Shown here: positions 8,863-16,346 of the stretch, piece by piece
Layout of the letters: every line of letters starts with the position of its first letter
Position numbering within the stretch: the stretch's first letter is position 1
Source: an uncultured Aquimarina sp.
GTDB lineage: Bacteria; Bacteroidota; Bacteroidia; Flavobacteriales; Flavobacteriaceae
Direction: 5' to 3'
Assembly (NCBI RefSeq): GCF_947496855.1
Contig: NZ_CANMED010000007.1
Coordinates: forward strand, 186,001 to 250,000
Length of the DNA stretch: 64,000 nt
Translations under genes and position numbers: made by a program
The notes under the pieces: model-generated
Told to the model about the DNA's origin: nothing
The model's input: the letters and a program-made list of their open reading frames with translations, nothing else
The model's database searches: none

Positions 8863-9117
8863 CTATGCTAGTTCTAATTTTTCAATTTTGAAGGACACAA
8901 AATCTTCATCATTACCTTCGATATATTCTGAATAGGTTATCTCAAAGCTCTTGTTTTTAAATCTATCATTTTTAAGATCATACTTTTTTATTGCTAATGA
9001 TGAAGCTTCCTCGAAGACTATTGTATCTCCATTATCCATAATAAACTGGTAGAAGCCATTATAACATTTCTTATATGTTCCATACTCTACATTTTGATTA
9101 ACAATAATACCTTTCAT
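8863..9117 (-). CDS. Small protein, cytoplasmic paralog of the poly-Glu secreted protein
   Basis: This 84-residue protein has no signal peptide. Its sequence resembles the C-terminal 85 residues of the protein at 8062-8460 (shared GTY/GTF, YDLK, FEIT, FVxxxIxKLxL), which suggests a small beta-rich fold. It ends the leftward series that begins with arginine decarboxylase and lies 69 bases after the GNAT-nitrilase gene, but may be transcribed separately. Function unknown. Confidence 0.65.
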   Translation of the reverse strand: MKGIIVNQNVEYGTYKKCYNGFYQFIMDNGDTIVFEEASSLAIKKYDLKNDRFKNKSFEITYSEYIEGNDEDFVSFKIEKLELA

Positions 9118-9186
9118 TTATACTTTTTTTAGTTATTAAATTTAGAAGGTTTACATTTCTGACACATAATTATTTGTTCAAAGATT

Positions 9187-10713
9187 TTATTTTTTAGATA
9201 GTTGAAATATATCTTTTCTGCGATCTTTTAGATTTCTAACAGCTCCAAATTGATTTAACTCCCTTAATAAATCAATATCAACATCAGCAATTAAAATCAT
9301 TTCTGTATTTGGTGTAGCTTCTGCTTTTATACCATTACTTGGAAAAGAAAAATCACATGGGGTAAACACCATTGATTGTGCAAATTGGATATCCATATTA
9401 TGTACATTAGGTAAGTTACCTACACTACCAGCAATAGCAACGTAACATTCATTTTCTATGGCTCTTGCCTGCGCACAGTTTCGCACTCTAGAATATCCGT
9501 TTTGTGTATCTGTTAAAAATGGAATGAATAAAATATCCATTCCTTCGTCAGCTAGTAATCTACTTAGTTCTGGAAATTCTGAATCATAACATATCAATAT
9601 TCCAATTTTTCCGCAATCAGTATCAAATGCTTTCAGTTCATTACCTCCTTGCATTCCCCAAACTTTAGCTTCATCTGGAGTTACATGTAATTTTTCATAC
9701 CTTTCTATCGTCCCATCACGTTTACATAAGTATCCCACATTATAGAGTCGGTCATCTCTTATTTCTGGCATACTACCTGTAATAATATTAATATTATATG
9801 AAATAGAGAATTCTGAGAATTTGTTTACAATATCTTGCGTATGTTTTGCCAGTTCTCGTATAGCTTCAGATTCAGATAAGTGATTATTTTCTGCCATTAA
9901 AGGTGCATTAAAGAACTCTGGAAATAGTGCAAAATCTGATCTATATCCAGCAACAGCATCTATAAAATATTCTGCTTGTTGTAATAACTCATCGAGGTCG
10001 TTATAAGGGCGCATTTGCCACTGAATTAAACCAAGACGGATGATTTTCTTCTTTGTAGCTGCCTTTTTTGAGGGTTTTTCATAATATATATTATCCCATT
10101 CCATAAGCACAGCAAACTCATTAGAAGCTTCATCACCTTCTAAATATCCTTTTAAAATTTTTGCCGGATGAAAATCGTTAGATATCTGGAAATTAAGAAC
10201 AGGGTCATTAATTTCCTTTCGCTTCACTTTCTCTATATATTCTTTGGGAGTCAAAGTACCTGAAAATTTATGATATCCAGGTATTCTTCCTCCAAAAGCA
10301 ATACTTCTAAGATTTAATTTCTCGCAAAGTTCTTTTCGGTAATCATAAAGTCTTCTACCTAAACGCAGTCCACGAAATTGTGGTTTGATAAAAACATCTA
10401 TTCCATACAATACATCTCCATCATTAGTATGGGTATTAAAAGTATAATTTCCTGTTATATCCTTATAATTATGACTATTGTCAAATTGATTATAATCTAG
10501 TATTAAAGATAAGGCGCAGCCAGCGATTTGATCATTCACTTTGATCACAATCTGACCTTCAGGAAATTTATTTATCAGGTTTTCAATCTGATCTTCTTTC
10601 CAATATGCATTAGGCATTGTGGAATAAGCTTGAATCATGGCTTCCTTGAGTTCCTGATAATCATTTAAGTCGAGAAATTTTAATTCAACATTCTCTATAT
10701 CCTGGATGTTCAT
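9187..10713 (-). CDS. GNAT acetyltransferase-nitrilase fusion (C-N hydrolase family)
   Basis: This is a 508-residue two-domain cytoplasmic enzyme. Residues about 1-215 form a GNAT acyltransferase domain; the acetyl-CoA loop is visible as QFRGLRLGRRLYDYR. Residues about 225-505 form a carbon-nitrogen hydrolase (nitrilase) domain with a full Glu-Lys-Cys triad: Glu in LFPEFFNAP, Lys in EKLHVTPDEAK, and Cys in ILICYDSEFPE. This fusion is a known family in Bacteroidota but its substrate is not established. It is the last large gene of the polyamine operon and lies 33 bases after the VOC remnant. An acetylated or carbamoylated polyamine is therefore a reasonable guess for the substrate, nothing more. 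Confidence 0.85.
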   Translation of the reverse strand: MNIQDIENVELKFLDLNDYQELKEAMIQAYSTMPNAYWKEDQIENLINKFPEGQIVIKVNDQIAGCALSLILDYNQFDNSHNYKDITGNYTFNTHTNDGDVLYGIDVFIKPQFRGLRLGRRLYDYRKELCEKLNLRSIAFGGRIPGYHKFSGTLTPKEYIEKVKRKEINDPVLNFQISNDFHPAKILKGYLEGDEASNEFAVLMEWDNIYYEKPSKKAATKKKIIRLGLIQWQMRPYNDLDELLQQAEYFIDAVAGYRSDFALFPEFFNAPLMAENNHLSESEAIRELAKHTQDIVNKFSEFSISYNINIITGSMPEIRDDRLYNVGYLCKRDGTIERYEKLHVTPDEAKVWGMQGGNELKAFDTDCGKIGILICYDSEFPELSRLLADEGMDILFIPFLTDTQNGYSRVRNCAQARAIENECYVAIAGSVGNLPNVHNMDIQFAQSMVFTPCDFSFPSNGIKAEATPNTEMILIADVDIDLLRELNQFGAVRNLKDRRKDIFQLSKK

Positions 10714-10746
10714 AATTTAATTTTAAATGTTTAAAAATCGTTTTGT

Positions 10747-11193
10747 TTAAGAGATAAAAGAATAATTTTCATCTTCATCATTCTCAAAAACTTCATTAGC
10801 ATTTTTAAAACTCTTGAACTCCACCATATATCCATTGGGATCTTTTACAAATAAAGAGTTTTGCTCTCCAACTTCATTTTCAAAAAAAGTAACTTCAGAA
10901 GTTACATCAAGATTCATTGATAAAAGTCTTAAACACAGAATATCCCAACGCTTTGAATCTATGATTATCCCAAAATGAAACGCGGGTAATATTTGATTAC
11001 CAAGACGATAGCTTTTAAAAATAAATTGAAAATTTCCAGCCTTTGTAAAAGTGATCTGATTTCCGTGCAGATTGATATCTATCCAACTATTAGTACTTCT
11101 ACCTAACTCGGCTCCAAGCTTATGGGTCTAAAAATTCTTTGTTTTTTCAATATCTTCACACGGAAGCGCTAGATGAAATGGTGCTTTTTTCAT
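10747..11193 (-). pseudogene. VOC (glyoxalase/dioxygenase-like) gene interrupted by one in-frame TAG
   Basis: Reading from the ATG at 11193 gives 148 codons in one continuous frame to a TAA at 10747-10749, broken only by TAG at 11128-11130 (codon 22). Without it the product is a complete VOC-superfamily protein: FHLALPCEDIEKTKNF, then the stop, THKLGAELGR, WIDINLHGNQITF, HFGIIID, and a C-terminal FVKDPNGYMVEFKSF. The stop falls where relatives normally have Tyr (NFYxxxLG), a one-base change from TAT or TAC. The gene lies within the polyamine operon, 20 bases after the small gene upstream and 33 bases before the GNAT-nitrilase. It may be a recent pseudogene, a sequencing error, or a gene restarting further in. 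The rest of the frame shows no decay. Confidence 0.8.
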
Positions 11194-11213
11194 TGTTATC
11201 TATAGTATTGCAT

Positions 11214-11507
11214 CTATTCTGTATCTTCAGGAATTTCGGTTTCCTTATGATCATCATTATCATCTACATCATCATGATCTTCCATCGCCGCAACAAGGCG
11301 TTTGCTTACTTTTACCAGATATAATGTATCGGCGGTTATTACCTCTACACACTCTACAATTTCATTTTGTGCATTTCTAAAGGTGATGATATCTTCATCA
11401 TTATATCCATCAGGATATTTCGTTACCAATAAATCTAGTATGATATTGTTTAATTTTTTGAAATCAACAATAACTCTCTTCAAGTGGGTATTTTTAGATC
11501 CTTTCAT
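11214..11507 (-). CDS. Small acidic protein in the polyamine operon
   Basis: This 97-residue protein is unfamiliar in function. The first 75 residues look folded and amphipathic (FKKLNNIILDLLVTKYPDGY). The C-terminus is a strongly acidic tail (MEDHDDVDDNDDHKE) that may bind cations such as polyamines or metals. It starts 4 bases after the stop of the deoxyhypusine-synthase-like gene, so co-expression is very likely. No signal peptide or membrane segment. Confidence 0.75.
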   Translation of the reverse strand: MKGSKNTHLKRVIVDFKKLNNIILDLLVTKYPDGYNDEDIITFRNAQNEIVECVEVITADTLYLVKVSKRLVAAMEDHDDVDDNDDHKETEIPEDTE

Positions 11508-11511
11508 ATCA

Positions 11512-12486
11512 TTACATATCTAATAAATAAGCAAATATTAATGGTGCTACAATTGTGGCATCACTCTCTATAACAAACTTAGGAGTATCAATATCCAACT
11601 TACCCCACGTAATCTTTTCATTAGGAACCGCTCCAGAATAAGATCCATAACTTGTGGTTGAGTCACTTATTTGACAGAAATAATTCCAAAAAGGAGTGTC
11701 AGGACGTTCCATATCCTGATATAACATTGGCACTACACATATTGGGAAATCCCCTGCGATACCTCCTCCTATTTGAAAGAATCCTATCCCCTTTCTAGAA
11801 TTATCAGTATACCAATCTGCAAGAAACGTCATATATTCGATCCCAGATTTCATTGTACTGGCCTTAAGCTCTCCTTTCAACACATAACTAGCAAAAATAT
11901 TACCCATTGTACTGTCTTCCCAACCAGGAACAACCATTGGTAAATTGGCTTTTGCAGCGGCATACATCCAGCTATCTTTAATATCTATCTCATAATATTG
12001 TTCTAGTACTCCTGATAACAACATTTTATACATAAACTCGTGCGGAAAATATCGTTCTCCTGCATCTTCTGCGTCTTTCCATATTTTAAAAATATGTTGC
12101 TGTAATCTTCTAAAAGCTTCTTCCTCAGGAATACAAGTATCCGTGACTCTATTTAATCCTTTTTCTAACAAATCCCATTCTTGTTGTGCTGTAAGATCTC
12201 TATACTCTGGAATACGCTTATAATGGCTATGTGCTACAAGGTTCATAATATCTTCTTCTAGGTTAGCGCCTGTACAGGAGATGATATGTACTTTATCTTT
12301 ACGTATCATCTCAGCAAAGATTTTTCCGAGCTCTGCTGTACTCATTGCTCCAGCAAGTGAAACAAGCATTTTTCCTCCATTATCTTGTTGAGATTCATAT
12401 GCTTTTGCAGCATCTACCAAAGTAGCAGCATTAAAGTGTAGATAGAATTTTTCTATAAATTGGGAGACGGCTCCTTTAATCTTCAT
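11512..12486 (-). CDS. Deoxyhypusine synthase-like protein (probable homospermidine-type polyamine synthase)
   Basis: This is a 324-residue NAD-dependent enzyme of the deoxyhypusine synthase (DHS) family. Landmarks are an N-terminal Rossmann-type segment (MLVSLAGAMSTAELG, HIISCTGANLEED), VVPGWEDSTMGNIF, and the C-terminal catalytic region SGAVPNEKITWGK, whose final Lys corresponds to the lysine that forms the enzyme-imine intermediate. Bacteria lack eIF5A, the substrate of eukaryotic and archaeal DHS. Bacterial homologs are known or suspected to transfer an aminobutyl group between small polyamines, for example making sym-homospermidine. The gene overlaps agmatinase by 11 bases and follows arginine decarboxylase, which supports a polyamine role. 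The exact product is not determined by the sequence. Confidence 0.88.
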   Translation of the reverse strand: MKIKGAVSQFIEKFYLHFNAATLVDAAKAYESQQDNGGKMLVSLAGAMSTAELGKIFAEMIRKDKVHIISCTGANLEEDIMNLVAHSHYKRIPEYRDLTAQQEWDLLEKGLNRVTDTCIPEEEAFRRLQQHIFKIWKDAEDAGERYFPHEFMYKMLLSGVLEQYYEIDIKDSWMYAAAKANLPMVVPGWEDSTMGNIFASYVLKGELKASTMKSGIEYMTFLADWYTDNSRKGIGFFQIGGGIAGDFPICVVPMLYQDMERPDTPFWNYFCQISDSTTSYGSYSGAVPNEKITWGKLDIDTPKFVIESDATIVAPLIFAYLLDM

Positions 12487-13417
12487 TCTGATTGTATTTT
12501 AATTTATTCATATTATTCTCTTTTTGATTGGAGTAAAGATTATCATTCTCTTCATCTTTATTCTTCTTTAAAAACTTATAACTTAACATTTTGTAGTAGA
12601 GTTTAGCCGCAAGAAAATCAGATGATTTATCTATTTCATTGGGACATAGTTCTACAATATCAAATCCCACTACATTTTTTTCTTCGAATACTTTTTTAAG
12701 AAACTCTAAAGTTTCATACCAAAACAGTCCTCCAGGTTCTGGTGTTCCAGTACTTGGCATAATTGATGGATCCAATGCGTCAAGGTCAAAAGTGACATAC
12801 ACATTATTCCCTAATAGATCAACTACATTATCTATCCAATAATTATCTGCCGCCATATCGTGAGCATAGAATACGTTTTCTTCATTCATCACTGACTTTT
12901 CTGAAACATCCATACTTCGTATTCCGACCTGAATTAAATTTGTATTTTGATTTGCCTCATATAACGCACAGGCGTGATTATATTTTGATCCTTCATATTC
13001 TTTTCTCAAATCTGCATGCGCATCAATCTGTAACACTGTTAAATCATCAAAACATTCATTAAAAGCCCGAATAGCGCCAATAGAAACAGAGTGTTCTCCA
13101 CCGAACAAGGTAACAAACTTGTTACGCTTAATATTGGTTTTCACAGTATTGTGTACTGCAGTAACCATTGTATCTGGTGAGCTTTTTTCATCAATTGGTT
13201 GATCAAGGAAAATACCTTGTTTGTAGACTTCGCTATCCGTTTCTATATCATATAACTCCATGTTTTCTGAAGCGTGTAAAAACGCTTCAGGACCTTTGTC
13301 AGATCCTTTACCCCAGGTACTTGTTCCATCATAAGGAATAGGAATCAATACTACTTTTGATTTATCATAGCTAGCATATTGTTCTGGTATACCCGCATAT
13401 GTTTTAGCGATTTTCAT
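12476..13417 (-). CDS. speB: Agmatinase (ureohydrolase family)
   Basis: This 313-residue binuclear Mn2+ enzyme should hydrolyse agmatine to putrescine and urea. All ureohydrolase metal-ligand motifs are present: FGGEHSVSIG (His), QIDAHADLR (Asp-His-Asp) and TFDLDALDPSIMP (Asp-x-Asp). The catalytic core ends near residue 285. An Asn/Lys/Glu-rich tail of about 30 residues follows and overlaps the next start codon, which suggests that the ancestral stop was lost. It starts 19 bases after arginine decarboxylase, its direct metabolic predecessor. Arginase activity is not excluded, but the context favours agmatinase. Confidence 0.9.
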   Translation of the reverse strand: MKIAKTYAGIPEQYASYDKSKVVLIPIPYDGTSTWGKGSDKGPEAFLHASENMELYDIETDSEVYKQGIFLDQPIDEKSSPDTMVTAVHNTVKTNIKRNKFVTLFGGEHSVSIGAIRAFNECFDDLTVLQIDAHADLRKEYEGSKYNHACALYEANQNTNLIQVGIRSMDVSEKSVMNEENVFYAHDMAADNYWIDNVVDLLGNNVYVTFDLDALDPSIMPSTGTPEPGGLFWYETLEFLKKVFEEKNVVGFDIVELCPNEIDKSSDFLAAKLYYKMLSYKFLKKNKDEENDNLYSNQKENNMNKLKYNQNED

Positions 13418-13436
13418 TTTAAAAAATTATAAAAGT

Positions 13437-14888
13437 TTACAATGTATTCTCTAATGCTTTGACTTCAACTTGTTCATTTGTTTTATCAAGCTTTTTCTGA
13501 TATCCTAAAATTGATAACAATTGCTCTGAGGTTTGCTGTTCTGCAAATACAGAAGTAATCAAATTGCCTTTTTCATCGCGATCAATTAATATATGTTTGG
13601 GTTGCGGAATCAGGCAATGTTGCAACCCTCCAAAACCACCTATAGTCTCTTGATACGCTCCAGTATTAAAAAAACCAATATATAATGGTTTGTCCTTTTT
13701 ATATTTTGGAAGATAAATAGCATTCATATGCTGCTCCGAATTATAATAATCATCACTATCGCAGGTTAAGCCTCCAAGCAATACACGTTCGTATTCTTGA
13801 TCCCATCTATTTACCGCCAACATCACAAAACGTTTATTTATCGCCCAGGTATCTGGCATTGTCGTAATAAATGAGGAGTTGATCATATTCCATTTTTCAC
13901 GATCGTTTTGTAATTTTTGATATAACACCTCATAAACAGCCCCACCACTTTCACCAACAGTAAAACTTCCAAATTCTGTAAATATATGAGGCACATCCAC
14001 ACCTGCTTCATCACAAGTTATCTTGATTTGATTTACAATTTCGCTAACCATATATTCGTAATCATACTCAAATGCTAAAGAGTTTTTAATTGGAAAACCA
14101 CCACCAATGTTAAGACTATCTAATGAAGGGCATAGTTTTTTTAGATTTACATATACTTTCATACACTTTACGAGTTCGTTCCAGTAGTATGCATTATCAC
14201 GAATACCTGTATTAATAAAAAAGTGAAGCATTTTTAGCTTTACTTTAGGATTCTCTTTAATTTGATTATTATAAAAAGGAACAATATTTTTATATCCAAT
14301 ACCTAGACGTGAAGTATAAAACTCAAATTTTGGCTCTTCTTCTGAGGCAATTCTAATACCCACCTGAAAATCATCGTCTATGGCATCACTCAATAAATTC
14401 AGCTCTTCATAATTATCAATAATAGGAATACAATTATGATGTCCACTATTAATTAATCGAGCAATATTCTGAACATATTGATCACGTTTAAATCCGTTAC
14501 TAATAACAAAGGTATCATTAGTGATCTTTCCCTGTGCTTTTAGATTTTCAACAATATCCATATCAAAAGCTGATGAAGTTTCGATATGAATATCGTTTTT
14601 TAATGTTTCATTTAATACGTGCTTAAAGTGTGAGCTTTTGGTACAATAACAATAGTTATAACTACCTGCATAATCGTTTACTTTTATAGCTCTATCGAAC
14701 CATCTTTTTGCTCTGTTGATATTTTCAGAAATCTTAGGTAGGTATGTAAATTTAAGAGGAGCACCGTACTTCTCAATTAAAGCCATAAGGTCGATATCAT
14801 GAAAATATAGTTTGTTTGCGTTTAGCGCAAATTCTTCTTGTGGAAAATCAAACGTTTGCTCGATTAAGTCTATATATTTAGTTTTCAT
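13437..14888 (-). CDS. speA: Arginine decarboxylase (PLP fold type III)
   Basis: This 483-residue enzyme should decarboxylate arginine to agmatine, the first step of the pathway completed by the next two genes. It has the alanine-racemase-like barrel with the PLP-lysine region YCYCTKSSHFKHV near residue 85, a phosphate-binding NIGGGFPIKN segment, and a C-terminal region with LGGLTCDSDDYY and FFNTGAYQETIGG, where the decarboxylase cysteine and tyrosine lie. It is much shorter than the roughly 650-residue E. coli SpeA and represents the compact Bacteroidota type. A long leader with a candidate structured RNA and a long hairpin precedes it. Confidence 0.9.
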   Translation of the reverse strand: MKTKYIDLIEQTFDFPQEEFALNANKLYFHDIDLMALIEKYGAPLKFTYLPKISENINRAKRWFDRAIKVNDYAGSYNYCYCTKSSHFKHVLNETLKNDIHIETSSAFDMDIVENLKAQGKITNDTFVISNGFKRDQYVQNIARLINSGHHNCIPIIDNYEELNLLSDAIDDDFQVGIRIASEEEPKFEFYTSRLGIGYKNIVPFYNNQIKENPKVKLKMLHFFINTGIRDNAYYWNELVKCMKVYVNLKKLCPSLDSLNIGGGFPIKNSLAFEYDYEYMVSEIVNQIKITCDEAGVDVPHIFTEFGSFTVGESGGAVYEVLYQKLQNDREKWNMINSSFITTMPDTWAINKRFVMLAVNRWDQEYERVLLGGLTCDSDDYYNSEQHMNAIYLPKYKKDKPLYIGFFNTGAYQETIGGFGGLQHCLIPQPKHILIDRDEKGNLITSVFAEQQTSEQLLSILGYQKKLDKTNEQVEVKALENTL

Positions 14889-14948
14889 TAATTATTTTTA
14901 TCGTGTATCTGTTGATACATATCATCAAAAGAATTCTACATTAAACTT

Positions 14949-14976
14949 AAAGGCCAATAAGACCTTAAGCTTTATA
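14949..14976 (-). promoter_or_regulatory. Small hairpin in the speA leader
   Basis: On the minus strand, CTTAAGG and CCTTTAAG pair around a 9-nt loop with one bulge, followed by TTT. It lies after the long hairpin and before speA. It could be a weak attenuator. Confidence 0.3.
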
Positions 14977-15002
14977 ATTCATTTCATTATATGATTTTAG
15001 AA

Positions 15003-15056
15003 ATGAGAAATTTATAGAAAAGATGAACTAGTCAATCTTTTCTATAAATTTCTCAT
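15003..15056 (-). repeat. 22-bp perfect hairpin in the speA leader
   Basis: Bases 15003-15024 and 15035-15056 are exact reverse complements, with a 10-base loop that itself contains the palindrome ACTAGT. The stem is almost all A/T (core AATTTATAGAAAAGAT). In the RNA it would form a very long stem-loop between the pseudoknotted element and speA. It could be an expression platform, an RNase target or a protein site. It lacks the GC-rich stem of a classical terminator. Confidence 0.75.
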
Positions 15057-15058
15057 AT

Positions 15059-15098
15059 ACGAATGATACAAATGGTGTGAGGAACGAATGATATTCGT
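15059..15098 (-). repeat. ACGAATGATA direct repeats and an ACGAAT palindrome
   Basis: On the plus strand ACGAATGATA occurs at 15059-15068 and again at 15084-15093. The second copy is part of an inverted repeat, ACGAAT-GAT-ATTCGT (15084-15098). All lie between the structured RNA and the long hairpin. Confidence 0.45.
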
Positions 15099-15124
15099 CC
15101 TAAGACTCTTAGTGTAGTACTATA

Positions 15125-15220
15125 CTTTTCAGAAGTCAGCCTGAGAATTCGGTTCCCTATCCCTAGGGCAGCTTTCGGAGTAGACTTCTTTATTCTCCTA
15201 AGCCCGAATCTGAAAAAAAG
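15125..15220 (-). ncRNA. Candidate pseudoknotted cis-regulatory RNA upstream of speA
   Basis: I folded this stretch by hand on the minus strand. P1 pairs 15209-15216 with 15126-15133 (TTTTCAGA/TCTGAAAA). P2 pairs 15204-15209 with 15147-15152 (ATTCGG/CCGAAT). P3 pairs 15200-15203 plus 15195-15198 with 15171-15174 plus 15177-15180 (GCTT/AAGC and GGAG/CTCC). P4 is a small hairpin of CCCT and AGGG within 15155-15168. The P3 loop carries GAAGTC (15183-15188), which can pair with GACTTC (15132-15137) to form a pseudoknot. The block is more GC-rich than its flanks. Several nested helices plus a pseudoknot, in the leader of a metabolic operon, suggest a riboswitch-like element. It carries short CCGAA and CTCAGGC strings seen in glycine riboswitches, but the order of helices differs. 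I cannot name a family. Confidence 0.55.
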
Positions 15221-15274
15221 TTTCATTTTATTTAGGCAATGCGTCTTTTATAATCGACTCATCATTAATTATAT

Positions 15275-15282
15275 CAAAAGTA
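15275..15282 (-). promoter_or_regulatory. Probable -7 element (TAnnTTTG) of the polyamine operon
   Basis: The minus strand reads TACTTTTG, matching TAnnTTTG, with a TTTTTGG stretch about 15 bases upstream as a possible, slightly close, -33 element. Transcription would begin near 15268. That puts the structured RNA near the 5' end of a leader of about 380 nt. Confidence 0.45.
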
Positions 15283-15371
15283 GTAAAAAAGTAATACCAA
15301 AAACTTTTTTTCAAAAAAATATTTAATCTATTTTATAATACTAAAAATCAAATTTTTATTACTCCCGCAAA

Positions 15372-16346
15372 TTATTTTGACATATGAATTAGTGCATCTC
15401 CCTGATTAACAATTGGAGATTGATTTGAACAAATGACATAACCTGAGTGAGGTGCTTTAATTAGTTTTTCGAAATCTCCAAATGGATCAGAAACATTTCC
15501 GATGATTTCACCCTTTTTTATATAAGCTCCTGTTTGGACATATGGATGATACATTCCAGAATATTTAGCACGAATCCAGAGAGAATTATCTATAATCAAG
15601 GGTTTTACTTCTGATTTTATTTCATAGTCCTTGAGTTCTTTCCCAAAATCTCTTATTCCCAGATGGTGCATTACTCTTAAAGCTCCTGATATTCCTGCCG
15701 CTGTAACTTCATTGTTAAGGGATAATGTTTTTCCTCCTTCAAAAAGCAATACCTTTTTACCTTGTTTTACACAAGATTCTCTGAAAGATTTTTCTCTGTT
15801 TTTTGACATTAAAATAAAAGGAGAACCAAAAATCTTTGCCAGTTCTAAGGTTTCTTCATCATCATTCACTCTTACCTGAGGAACATTAAAGCGTTCTCCT
15901 CCTCCGGTATGATAATCGATACAATAATCAATATGAGGAACAATCTCCGTCATTAGATGAGAAGCAAACCTACTAGCCAAAGACCCTCTTTTACTACCAG
16001 GAAAGACTCGATTAAGGTCTCTACCATCCGGAAACTCTCTTGCTTGATTTAGAAACCCAAAAATATTTACCACAGGAATACAAATTATGGTACCTCTTGT
16101 AGGTTTATTAAATTTTTTAGAGATAATTTGCCGTACGATTTCCACTCCATTTAATTCATCCCCGTGAATACCACCAGTTATCAGAATACAAGGCCCATCT
16201 TCTTTTGCTCTCTCTACAATAATCGGTACTTCAATTTTAGTTCTTGTATGAAGTTTAGCAATATCAAGGTTTAGCTGTATTCCTTTTCCTTTAGATACGG
16301 CTCTGCCTAAAATTTCAATATCATTATTCTGCATTTCTCTCGACAT
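15372..16346 (-). CDS. Succinylglutamate desuccinylase/aspartoacylase-family (M14) protein, RimK-associated
   Basis: This 324-residue zinc hydrolase is related to AstE and aspartoacylase. Zinc ligands are visible in GGIHGDELNG (His and Glu) and in DYHTGGGERF (His), and a catalytic-type Glu in LLFEGGKTLS. A C-terminal beta-barrel segment follows (KAPHSGYVICSN, ending in IHMSK). It overlaps rimK by 23 bases, a conserved pairing. The role is inferred to be removal or processing of glutamate-type groups linked to RimK chemistry; the true substrate is unproven. The last 28 bases of the gene region occur again at 8693-8720. Confidence 0.87.
   Translation of the reverse strand: MSREMQNNDIEILGRAVSKGKGIQLNLDIAKLHTRTKIEVPIIVERAKEDGPCILITGGIHGDELNGVEIVRQIISKKFNKPTRGTIICIPVVNIFGFLNQAREFPDGRDLNRVFPGSKRGSLASRFASHLMTEIVPHIDYCIDYHTGGGERFNVPQVRVNDDEETLELAKIFGSPFILMSKNREKSFRESCVKQGKKVLLFEGGKTLSLNNEVTAAGISGALRVMHHLGIRDFGKELKDYEIKSEVKPLIIDNSLWIRAKYSGMYHPYVQTGAYIKKGEIIGNVSDPFGDFEKLIKAPHSGYVICSNQSPIVNQGDALIHMSK

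Noticed and set aside
11512..12486. True deoxyhypusine synthase acting on a translation factor
   Set aside because: Bacteria have EF-P rather than eIF5A, and the gene is embedded in polyamine synthesis genes.
15125..15220. Assignment of the structured leader to the glycine riboswitch class
   Set aside because: Only short strings (CCGAA, CTCAGGC) agree. The typical two-helix core and the GGAGAG start are not in the expected order, so I left the class open.
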